Positions 17,401 through 24,836 of a stretch of DNA of 35,522 bases are shown here, piece by piece. Source of the DNA: Frankiales bacterium (GTDB lineage: Bacteria; Actinomycetota; Actinomycetes; Mycobacteriales; Jatrophihabitantaceae); contig JAOPUZ010000019.1 in NCBI GenBank assembly GCA_025966315.1, forward strand, positions 1-35,522, in the 5' to 3' direction. Position numbers and translations under genes: made by a program. How positions within the stretch are numbered: position 1 is the stretch's first letter; each line of letters begins with the position of its first letter. The notes under the pieces were generated by a model. That model made no database searches. It saw nothing but the letters and a program-made list of their open reading frames with translations, and had not been told where the DNA came from.

Positions 17401-19481
17401 GTCATAGAGATAGGTGGTGGTGTAGTCGGCGGGGGTGGCGCCGGTGAGGTTGCCTTTCGGGGCAATGCTGCTGGTGCGGCGGCCGGCGGTCGTGTCATAG
17501 GCGTAGCTGGTCTTGTTGCCGGCGCTGTTTTCAGGTGTGGGCGGGGCGGTGGTGGTCAGCATGTCGCTGTCGGTGTCGTAGGTGTAGTGGCTGGTGTTGC
17601 CGTTCGGGTCGGTCATGGCGGTGACGTCGTCGGGGTGCGACGGCGTGGCCCGGGTGTAGGTGACGGTGCGGGTGGCCAGCACGGTGCCGGTGCCGGACAG
17701 CAGCGGTGTGGAGGTGCTGAGCAGGTTTCCGTTGCTGTCATAGGTGTTGGTGGTGGTGACGTTCAGGGCGTCGGTGACGGTGAGGAGGTCGTTGAGGCTG
17801 TCGTAGGTCGAGGTGGTGACCCGGGACAGCGGGTCGGTGGCGGTGAGTTGGTTGCCGCGGGCGTCGTAGGTGTAGCTGGTGGTGTGCCCGTTCGGGTCCT
17901 GCACCGAGGCGGTCGCTTCAGTGGTCGGGTCATAGGTGTAATTCGTGGAGGCGGCGTCGCTGGTGCCGTAGCCGGCGGTGGTCTTGGTGCGAAGCCCGTT
18001 GGTGTAGTAGTCGACGGTGACGTGCCCGGCTGGGTCGGTGACTTTGGTGGCACCGGTGATGGACGTGTAGTCAAACGCGGTGGTGCGACCAGCAGCATCG
18101 GTTTGGCTGGTCACCCGCCCGGAACTGTCATAGACGTTGGTGAGTGGGGTGGGGGTAGCTGCGCCTTGCTGGTTCGGGTCGAGCATGCTCAGCAGCCGGT
18201 GGGCGCTGTCGTAGCTGAAGCTCCACTGCGCGGTCGTAGGGTCGGTGACATCGGTCAGGTCACCGGCGCTGTTATAGGCGTAGACCCAATGCTGTCCAGC
18301 CGGGTCGCTGATCTGGGTGATCCGCCCGCTGGCGGTGGTGATGGTGTCGGTGCGGCCTTCGGGGTCGGTGACCAGTGCGAGATGCCCGGCGGAGTCGTAG
18401 GCGAATGTGGTGACGTAGCCGTTGAGATCCTGTTCCGCGATCAGTTGCCCGGCGGAGTTGAAGACGTAGCTGTCGCGTTTGTTGCGGGTGAACGTCCAGC
18501 TGCCGTCACTGTTGTGGACCAGGGTCGCGAGTTCCCGCGGTTGCGCGGGGACGTAGGCGGTGCCGCTGCCTGGGGTGAAGACGACTTGGCTGCCGTTTTC
18601 TTGGTTGAGCGCAACGTTGCCGCTGCTGGTGTCGGTCAGCAGCGACATGCCGTAGGAGGAGGTCCAGCCGTGCCCGAACAGGCCGTCTTGGCCGGCCAGG
18701 GCGGAGGCGTAGGTGCGGCTCAGGCTCAGGGCGCGACCGCGGCCTGGTGTGCTCAAGTCCTGGAAGCTATGGAAGAAATCCCCGGTCGCGGTATCAACCG
18801 GATCCCCGCCTTGGCCATGTCCACAGTCGCATTTCTCGGACGGGTTGCCGCCACCGAGGGTCTCGGATCGAGACAGCCCTGAGGCGGATAGGCCGCTGAT
18901 CGTGCCAGTGGGCAGCGATCCCGTCCCAACCGCGACGGTGACCACGTCGTGTTGTCCACCGGATTGGTTGGAGCTGCGTGTCGTGGTGAACGGTAGCCCG
19001 GTGGTCGGGTCGAGTTCGGGCCCTGTCTCACTCCAGTAGTAGTTGAACTTCGCGACGCCGTTGAAGCCGGCCTTGGGGTGTAGATGATCTGGTCGGCCGA
19101 GACGGCCACGCTGCCGGCGTAATGCGGATCGGTGGGGCTGGCCGTGTGGAGTCCAGCGTCCCAGGCTGTGGCTTCGATGGCGTTTCCGCTGAACGTGAAC
19201 GTGCGGGTGTTGCCGGCCAGCGTGCTGTGGCAGTCATTGGCCAGCCCATCGATGGACACCGCGGTGTTCGCGGGGGTGGTCGCGGAGTCATCTCCAGCCG
19301 GGAAGTAATTCGAGCAGACCGTCACCTCGCAGGTCGCCGACGGCGACGGCGACGGCGTGTATGTCCCCGGATCGGCCTCGGCCGGGAAAGCCTCGAGTGC
19401 CGTGAACGTCAGCGCCAGGGCCGACACGGCCACCACCGCCACCGTTGACCGACCGAACGAACCAGCGCGCGTTGTCGCCAT
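14431..19481 (-). pseudogene. Secreted RHS/YD-repeat protein with polymorphic C-terminal module (one frameshift)
   Basis: RHS proteins build a hollow beta cage that carries a variable C-terminal tip. The N-terminal signal peptide (STVAVVAVSALALTFTAL, cleavage near AEA-DPG) starts at ATG 19481 with AAGGAG ahead. The frame breaks at 19075-19078: four G where five would restore QIIYTPKAGFNGVAKFNYYW and join the 1504-residue frame. Dozens of YD repeats (TYDSLNDL, YTYDARGNQLT) follow. A jelly-roll-like insert lies about two thirds along (TADTLIALVSADGP to NLAAVEITPA). The RHS core (DQLGSTRLLTDNTG, GYTGQYTDTGSGLLYLRERY) ends at GTDPSG, and a Gly-rich tip of about 160 residues ends GRSWTWIGR. Repaired length is about 1683 residues. 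Homopolymer error, decay or phase variation are all possible. Confidence 0.9.
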
Positions 19482-19545
19482 CTCACTCCTTGCAGGCATT
19501 TCGCCCTAAGAACCAAAACCCCCATGCGATCGTCGCAACGCAGCT

Positions 19546-20136
19546 TCACTGGCGAAACGGTGCTTCGACCAGTGCGGCCGGACCGTGCAGCGGGGCTGTC
19601 TGGGCGGGGTCCATTCCGTCAGGCAGGACCGCGCCGCGCGGGTCCGGGCCGTGGGTGGTCAGGATTGCAAACGCGCGTTTTGCCGCCGCCTCGCCTGCGG
19701 TGTCGGCGTCGATGGCCACCACCACCCGATCCGTGCCCGAAGGGACAGCCGCGGCGAGTTGGCTGGCCTGTACGTCGGTGAGGGCGGTGCCTAGCGGCGC
19801 GATGCCGGCCAGCATCCCTTGGGAGGCCACCTCGACGGCGAGGGCGTCGAGTGGTCCTTCGACGAGGACGGTCAGGCCGCCGCGGTCGAGGGTGGCGGTG
19901 TTCTCGACGAGGCCGTACAGATGCTCGCCCTTGGTGTAGAGGGCGGTCTGAGCGGTGTTGAGGTACTTCGGGTTACGGGTGTCGCTCGTGCCGTCCTGGG
20001 CCGGGTTGCGTCGGCCGACGAAACCGACGACCTCCCGGCGGCCGTGCTCGTCGCGGGCCTGGATCGGGACCATCAGCCGATCGCGGAAGCGTCGATAAGG
20101 CGCCCGGTCGAGGCCCGGGCAGGATGCGGCACGCAT
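19546..20136 (-). pseudogene. Truncated Toprim-domain primase fragment
   Basis: The 196-residue piece matches the middle of DnaG-like primases carried by actinobacterial mobile elements. It has a pre-Toprim segment (FRDRLMVPIQARDE, VVGFVGRR, PKYLNTAQTALYTKGEHLYG) and the Toprim core with LTVLVEGPLDALAVE (catalytic E) and VVVAIDADTAGEAAAKRAF (the DxD pair). The zinc-binding and N-terminal polymerase parts are absent, and the sequence stops at the boundary with the pxp operon. The C terminus also looks cut. It is probably a non-functional remnant of an integrated element's replication gene. Confidence 0.75.
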
Positions 20137-20149
20137 AGTGCGGCCCGAG

Positions 20150-20177
20150 TTCCCGGTCTGGTGTCGAAAACCGGGAA
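20150..20177 (-). terminator. Hairpin after pxpC
   Basis: An 8-bp perfect stem (TTCCCGGT at 20150-20157, ACCGGGAA at 20170-20177) with a 12-base loop directly follows the pxpC stop. No U-tract follows, as is common in actinobacteria. It also marks the join between the accessory island and the chromosome-like genes. Confidence 0.5.
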
Positions 20178-20178
20178 G

Positions 20179-21051
20179 TCAGGCCGCGCTATGCGTCGTG
20201 GCCGCAAAGCGAATCTCGTCGCCCGGCCTAGCCTGGGCCAGCAGCGGCAGGTCGGCACGGTGCACGACGGCGACCACCGGGTACCCGCCGGTGACCGGAG
20301 CGTCTGGCCCCAACACGATCGGCTGCCCGTCCGGTGGCACCTGGATGGCTCCGGGCAACGTCGGCTCCGACGGTATCTCGCCGCGAGCGGTGCGAACCAA
20401 GCCCGGACCGGCCAGACGCACCCCGACGCGGTCACTCGTGGGTCGCACAGTCCAACTCGCCTGAGTGAGTATCTCGATCGCGCCCGGCGCCAGCCAATCC
20501 GCGTGCGGCCCGAGGACTACCCGCACGGCAGCAGGCCGTCGGAAGGCCGGACCGGGCGTCCACTGCGGGTTGTCCGGACCGGGTGGGCCGATCGCCAGCA
20601 GCTGCGCCGGCCGCAGCGGATCAGGCCCGAGCCCCGACAAGCAATCCGTTGATCGTGAGCCCAGGACCGGCGGCACGTCGAAGCCACCACGTACCGCCAG
20701 ATAGTTACGGACGCCGGTCGCGGGCACGCTCAGGCGCACAACGGTGCCGGCCGGAAGCGTTGCCGTTTCCCCTGTAGCGATAGGATGAATCCGTCCACGG
20801 CTGGCCACGGCCGACAGTGGGCAGGGCGGCCCGGTTATCGCGATCGTCGCCGCCCGGTGCAGCCGGAATGCCGCCCCACCAAGGGTGAACTCGATCGTTG
20901 CGGCATCGTCGTCGTTACCGACCAGCCGGTTGGCGAAGCGATGAGCGTCCTGATCGGCCGCCCCGGATCGGCTCACACCCAGCGCGGTATGCCCACGTCG
21001 CCCCAGATCCTGAACCGTGGCCAGCGGACCCGTCGCAAGGATCTCGATCAT
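20179..21051 (-). CDS. pxpC: 5-oxoprolinase subunit PxpC (biotin-dependent carboxylase-like)
   Basis: PxpC, with PxpA and PxpB, hydrolyses 5-oxoproline (pyroglutamate) to glutamate using ATP. The N-terminus is the family signature IEILATGPLATVQDLGRRGH, then GVSRSGAADQDAHRFANRLV. TATLPAGTVVRLSVPATGVR and NYLAVRGGFDVPPVLGSRST follow, and the C-terminal half holds SDRVGVRLAGP and VLGPDAPVTGGYPVVAVV. At 290 residues it is normal length. ATG 21051 is used because it begins this signature; the upstream opening to 21213 lies inside pxpB. It is the last gene of the operon. Confidence 0.93.
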   Translation of the reverse strand: MIEILATGPLATVQDLGRRGHTALGVSRSGAADQDAHRFANRLVGNDDDAATIEFTLGGAAFRLHRAATIAITGPPCPLSAVASRGRIHPIATGETATLPAGTVVRLSVPATGVRNYLAVRGGFDVPPVLGSRSTDCLSGLGPDPLRPAQLLAIGPPGPDNPQWTPGPAFRRPAAVRVVLGPHADWLAPGAIEILTQASWTVRPTSDRVGVRLAGPGLVRTARGEIPSEPTLPGAIQVPPDGQPIVLGPDAPVTGGYPVVAVVHRADLPLLAQARPGDEIRFAATTHSAA

Positions 21052-21070
21052 GCCGGCTGGCAGGACGCGG

Positions 21071-21724
21071 TCATGTCGGCCGGAACCGAACGGTACGTCC
21101 AGGTGTGAACAGAGCCGGTAGGTCGCGGTGCAACTCGAACAGCACCGCGTCGGTGTGACCGAGCAGGCGCCAGCCACCCGGGGACGCCTTCGGATAAACG
21201 CCCGCGTACTCACCGGCGATCGCCACCGAACCGGCTGGTACCTGAGGACGGGGCGTATCCAACCGCGGCAACCGCAGAGCGTCCGGCAGACCGGTCAAAT
21301 ATCCGAAGCCGGGCGAGAATCCACAGAACTGCACGGTGTATTCCGCCTCCGAATGCAGCGCGATCACAGCCTCGACGCTGAGCCCGACCGCGGCTGCGAC
21401 GCTGTCCAGATCCGGCCCGTCATAGTGGACTTCGATCTCGAGAGCGGCGTGTGTCGACACCGTTGTCGGACAGCGCGCGTCCAGTGCGGCGGTCTGGATC
21501 GCCTCTCGAACCACTACCGGCGACAGTACGGACGGCTCGAACTCGATCAGCACGGACCGTGCGGCGGGCACGACCGCTGACACACCGGGGCGATCGAGCA
21601 AAGCGGCCAGCAATCCGGCGTACAGCGGCGTCACGTCCTCGCCATGATCCAGCAGTACGAGCGTGGCGTGGTCGCCGTACGGACGAACTGCGGCGATGTC
21701 GATGGGCGCTGTGGAAGCCCTCAT
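21071..21724 (-). CDS. pxpB: 5-oxoprolinase subunit PxpB (KipI-like)
   Basis: The 217-residue protein has the KipI/allophanate hydrolase subunit 1 pattern: VRPYGDHATLVLL near the start, EIEVHYDGPDLDSVAAAVGL, VIALHSEAEYTVQFCGFSPG followed by FGYLTGLP, then SVAIAGEYAGVYPKASPGGW ahead of LLGHT. It forms a complex with PxpC and supports ATP-dependent ring opening. The start codon lies within a three-unit tandem repeat that also holds the pxpA stop. 19 bases separate it from pxpC. Confidence 0.93.
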   Translation of the reverse strand: MRASTAPIDIAAVRPYGDHATLVLLDHGEDVTPLYAGLLAALLDRPGVSAVVPAARSVLIEFEPSVLSPVVVREAIQTAALDARCPTTVSTHAALEIEVHYDGPDLDSVAAAVGLSVEAVIALHSEAEYTVQFCGFSPGFGYLTGLPDALRLPRLDTPRPQVPAGSVAIAGEYAGVYPKASPGGWRLLGHTDAVLFELHRDLPALFTPGRTVRFRPT

Positions 21725-21770
21725 GCGAACGGGGCTCTCTTACGACCGGGGGCTCTCATACGAACGGGGC
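21719..21770 (-). repeat. Three tandem 17-18 bp units at the pxpA-pxpB junction
   Basis: On the minus strand the units read GCCCCGTTCGTATGAGA (21770-21754), GCCCCCGGTCGTAAGAGA (21753-21736) and GCCCCGTTCGCATGAGG (21735-21719). The first supplies the pxpA stop (TGA) and the third the pxpB start (ATG). The middle unit has neither. Local duplication seems to have spaced the two genes. Confidence 0.75.
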
Positions 21771-22511
21771 GATCGTCGCGCCGGCAGCCAGTAGTGCCGC
21801 CCGAACCTGCTCGGCGATCTGCACCGCGCCGGGAGTGTCTCCGTGTACGCAGACCGAATCCGGCGCCACGGTCAGCACGGTTCCGTCCACCGCGCTTACC
21901 TGATGCTCGACAACCATGCCTACCGCGCGGGCGGCGATGATTGCCGGGTCGTCTAGCAAGCCCAGCGCATGCGAGCGTGGCGCGAGCGTCCCGTCCGGTA
22001 GATAGCCGCGGTCGGCGAATACCTCGGCGACCACGGTCAACGCCGCCTGCTCGGCTAACGTGGCCAGCACCGAACCGGCCAGCGTCACGATCGGCAAGCT
22101 CGGATCGAAGGCGAGTACGGCGGCGACGACCGCGCCCGCTTGGCCGGCGTCCACCACCGCCGTGTTGTACAGCGCGCCATGCGGTTTGAGGTAGCGCACC
22201 CGGTCGCCGGCGGACTGCGCGAAAGCCTGCAACGCGCCGAGTTGGTACACGATGTCCGCGGTCAATTCGTCCGCCGCGATATCGATCCGGCGCCGGCCGA
22301 AGCCGGCCAGATCGCGATAGCCGACCTGAGCGCCGATCGCTACCGACTGGCGGACCGCCGAAGCGCACACCTGGCGCATGATCACCGGATCGCCGGCGTG
22401 GAAGCCGCACGCGACGTTCGCGCTGCTGATCAGGCCGAGCAGGGCCTCGTCGTCGCCGAGCGTCCAGCGTCCGAAGCCCTCACCGAGGTCTGCGTTCAGG
22501 TCGATGCGCAC
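21756..22511 (-). CDS. pxpA: 5-oxoprolinase subunit PxpA (LamB/YcsF family)
   Basis: PxpA is the third 5-oxoprolinase subunit. The whole family signature is present: RIDLNADLGEGFGRW at the start, then SSANVACGFHAGDP, GAQVGYRDLAGFGRR, VRYLKPHGALYN, EVFADRGYLPDGTLAPRSHA and DSVCVHGDTPGAV near the end. Conserved acidic and His residues of the metal-dependent (beta/alpha) barrel are retained. It is first in the pxpA-pxpB-pxpC order. At 251 residues it is normal length. Confidence 0.95.
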   Translation of the reverse strand: MRIDLNADLGEGFGRWTLGDDEALLGLISSANVACGFHAGDPVIMRQVCASAVRQSVAIGAQVGYRDLAGFGRRRIDIAADELTADIVYQLGALQAFAQSAGDRVRYLKPHGALYNTAVVDAGQAGAVVAAVLAFDPSLPIVTLAGSVLATLAEQAALTVVAEVFADRGYLPDGTLAPRSHALGLLDDPAIIAARAVGMVVEHQVSAVDGTVLTVAPDSVCVHGDTPGAVQIAEQVRAALLAAGATIAPFV

Positions 22512-22558
22512 GGCATCACGCTAACCGAGCGTGCGACCGAGCGGTCGGATCCGTCTCC

Positions 22559-23290
22559 TCAGATGGCCATCGTGGCTTGGATCTGCCCAGGCGTGGGCGT
22601 CTTGGACCCACCGGCCGGTTCGATCGAGATGCCCATCCGGGACACCCCGCTGAGATCGCCGCTCGCGCTGACCTCGGCGTTGCCATTGGCGTCGGCGGCG
22701 AACAGCCCAGCCGAAGTTGCGGTCGAATCGCCGGACAGCATCCAGAGCTGATAAGTCTTGTTGCTCGCCAGCTTGGGCAGGTTGTGCGCGACCAGAATCA
22801 GTTTGCCCTGGCTCTTGGAATAGACCAGCGTGGCCTGACCATTCGAACCGACCGGCCCGCTGATCGCGCCGGCGTCGGCGCTGCTCAACAGCTGATCCAC
22901 TGCCGAGGCTTGCGCGCTGACCTGCCGGGTGGCGTCGCGGTGCTGCTGGACACCCCAGGCACCCACGGCAATCGCGATGATGGCGCAAGCCGCGGCCATC
23001 ACCTGCCACACCGAACGGGAAAACCGCGCTCGATGCAGGGCAACCACGTTGTCGACCACCGGCGGCAGCGGACGGACCCGGGCGATCGTGGCCAGCACAT
23101 CCGCACGGAGCTGCGGCGGCGGCGCGACGGCGCTCAGGTTGCTCAGTTCAGCCGCGGCGTCGCGCAGGCCGCGCACCTCGTTCGAGCAGTCTTCGCAGCC
23201 CTTCAGGTGTTCTTCAAACACCTGTCGCTCGTTGTCGTCCACCGCATCCAGCGCGTAAGGCCCAGCCAATGCGTGCACTTCCGGAGTCAT
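22559..23290 (-). CDS. rskA: Anti-sigma-K factor RskA
   Basis: This membrane anti-sigma factor has an N-terminal zinc-binding anti-sigma domain (H6, H28-x3-C32-x2-C35 in EEHLKGCEDC), one transmembrane helix at about 93-115 (VWQVMAAACAIIAIAVGAWG) and the extracytoplasmic RskA domain (LVAHNLPKLASNKTYQLWML). It would hold the neighbouring sigma factor inactive until cut by regulated proteolysis. The ATG overlaps the sigma gene stop by four bases, so both are made together. Confidence 0.92.
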   Translation of the reverse strand: MTPEVHALAGPYALDAVDDNERQVFEEHLKGCEDCSNEVRGLRDAAAELSNLSAVAPPPQLRADVLATIARVRPLPPVVDNVVALHRARFSRSVWQVMAAACAIIAIAVGAWGVQQHRDATRQVSAQASAVDQLLSSADAGAISGPVGSNGQATLVYSKSQGKLILVAHNLPKLASNKTYQLWMLSGDSTATSAGLFAADANGNAEVSASGDLSGVSRMGISIEPAGGSKTPTPGQIQATMAI

Positions 23291-23883
23291 GAGGTCACCA
23301 CCCCTAGTGCGTCGCGCAGTCTGATCAGGCCGTCCCTGATCCGGGTCTTGACCGTGCCGAGCGGGATATGCAGTAATTCGGCCACCTCGGAATGCGTATA
23401 ACCGCCGAAATAGGCCAGGCTGACCGCTTCGCGTTGCGCCTCGGTCAGATCGTGCAACACCTTGCGCACCCGCTGTCCTTCGATGCTGATTTCGACCTGC
23501 TCGCTCACGCTGTCGTACGGACGTTCGACGTTCAATTCCGCGTATCGGTCATCGCGTACCAGCGAGGACTGGGCAGAACGTACCCGGTCGACTGCGCGCC
23601 GGTGCGCGATCATCAGCAGCCATGGCATAACCGCGCTACGGGACCGGTCGAAGCGGGCCGACTGACGCCAGACATCCAGAAAGACGTCCTGGGTGACTTC
23701 GGCTGACTGGGCGGCGTCACGCACGACTCGCAGCACCAGGCCGTACACCCGGGCCGAAGTCTGGTCGTAAAGCTCGGCGAAGGCCCGCTCGTCACCGCGG
23801 GCGGCGGCAGCCAGCAGCTGCCCGAGCGGGTCCGTGTCGGGCTCGTCGGGAGCGGCGCCTAACGAAGGCTTCACCAGGCGCAT
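23287..23883 (-). CDS. sigK: ECF RNA polymerase sigma factor, SigK-like
   Basis: Region 2 (ERAFAELYDQTSARVYGLVL, then SAEVTQDVFLDVWRQSARFD) melts the -10 element, and region 4 (LTEAQREAVSLAYFGGYTHS, then LLHIPLGTVKTRIRDGLIRL) binds the -35. About 198 residues, normal for the family. The ATG at 23883 follows AAGG with 8-base spacing; GTG 23892 is the alternative. It is paired with rskA as in mycobacterial sigK-rskA. In mycobacteria this sigma controls exported redox-sensitive antigens; targets here are not known. Confidence 0.9.
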   Translation of the reverse strand: MRLVKPSLGAAPDEPDTDPLGQLLAAAARGDERAFAELYDQTSARVYGLVLRVVRDAAQSAEVTQDVFLDVWRQSARFDRSRSAVMPWLLMIAHRRAVDRVRSAQSSLVRDDRYAELNVERPYDSVSEQVEISIEGQRVRKVLHDLTEAQREAVSLAYFGGYTHSEVAELLHIPLGTVKTRIRDGLIRLRDALGVVTS

Positions 23884-24000
23884 GGGGGCCACCTTAATGG
23901 CTCCGCGCTGGCGTCAGGGATCGCAAGATGGACGGCATCAATGCTCCCGGCGACGAAACCTGCGGCGAGACGGCCAGTACCTACCGTCCTTACCGCAGTG

Positions 24001-24027
24001 ATTCGGGGCCGTCGCCATCCCGGATTG
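24001..24027 (-). promoter_or_regulatory. Possible SigK-type autoregulatory promoter
   Basis: On the minus strand CAATCC (24027-24022) and CCGAAT (24006-24001) are 15 bases apart, upstream of sigK. They resemble the CATCC / CCGAAT elements reported for mycobacterial SigK promoters, with slightly short spacing. Confidence 0.25.
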
Positions 24028-24052
24028 GACCGCCGCCCGTCACCCACCGAAA

Positions 24053-24092
24053 GTCCTACGCATGCGTGTCTATGACAACGCCTGCGTAGGAC
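24053..24092 (-). terminator. Hairpin after livF
   Basis: A perfect 10-bp stem, GTCCTACGCA at 24053-24062 with TGCGTAGGAC at 24083-24092, and a 20-base loop lie 21 bases past the livF stop. This is a likely end of the transporter transcript; there is no U-run. Confidence 0.55.
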
Positions 24093-24113
24093 AGTCCGGA
24101 ACAGAACCGGGCG

Positions 24114-24836
24114 CTAGTTGGCTGCGACCGGGACCTCGTCGTCGGCGCTGCGGCCAGCCAGGTAGGAAGCCTCGATCTCGCCGATGCGGCGCCGGGCTTC
24201 CGCTGCGGTCAGGTTCATTTCCATCCGGCCACGCCGCATGACGTACACGCGATCGGCGTAGTGCAGCGCCTTGCGCGCATGCTGCTCGACGAGCAACACC
24301 CCGCAGCCACGTTCGGCTGCGGCAGCGCGGACGGCCTTCAGCAGCCGTTCGACGATGAGCGGGGCCAAACCGAGCGACATCTCATCGACCAGCAGGATGT
24401 TCGGTTTGCGGCATAGCGCGCGGGATAGCGTGAGCATCTGCTGTTCGCCACCGGACAGCAGCCCGCCCCGTACGTGCAGTCGCTTCTCCAGCTCGGGGAA
24501 CAGTGCCAGTGCGTCGGCGACCTCAACCCTTCCACAGCGCAGGTTGTCGATCAGCGACAACGTCCGCAGCACGGACCGCTCCTCGGTGACGTAACCCAAG
24601 CCCTGCCGAGCGCGGCGATGTAGCGGCCCGGTCTCCAACTTGCCGTTGAACAGGACTTCGCCGCTCTGCAGGGGGAGCACCCCGCTCAGCGCCAGCAGGG
24701 TGGTCGTCTTACCGGCGCCGTTCGCGCCCAGCAGCGTTACTACCTCGCCGGCCGAGACCTTGATGTCCAGATCGTGGACGACGGGCTGCGGGCCGTAGCC
24801 CGCGGTCATTGCCTTGGTCTGCAGGACGAGCGTCAT
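24114..24836 (-). CDS. livF: Branched-chain-type ABC transporter ATPase LivF
   Basis: This is the second ATPase of a HAAT/Liv importer. It shows Walker A GANGAGKTT (37-45), signature LSGGEQ (127-132), Walker B ILLVDE (147-152) and the H-loop region VLLVEQHA. At 240 residues it is normal. The start overlaps the end of the fused livHMG gene by four bases, so the two ATPases are made together. Its placement with a monooxygenase suggests a substrate other than leucine. Confidence 0.93.
   Translation of the reverse strand: MTLVLQTKAMTAGYGPQPVVHDLDIKVSAGEVVTLLGANGAGKTTTLLALSGVLPLQSGEVLFNGKLETGPLHRRARQGLGYVTEERSVLRTLSLIDNLRCGRVEVADALALFPELEKRLHVRGGLLSGGEQQMLTLSRALCRKPNILLVDEMSLGLAPLIVERLLKAVRAAAAERGCGVLLVEQHARKALHYADRVYVMRRGRMEMNLTAAEARRRIGEIEASYLAGRSADDEVPVAAN

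Noticed and set aside
16186-18882. Long Gly/Val-rich plus-strand frames
   Set aside because: They are antisense shadows of the YD repeats, produced by high GC and the repeated codon pattern.
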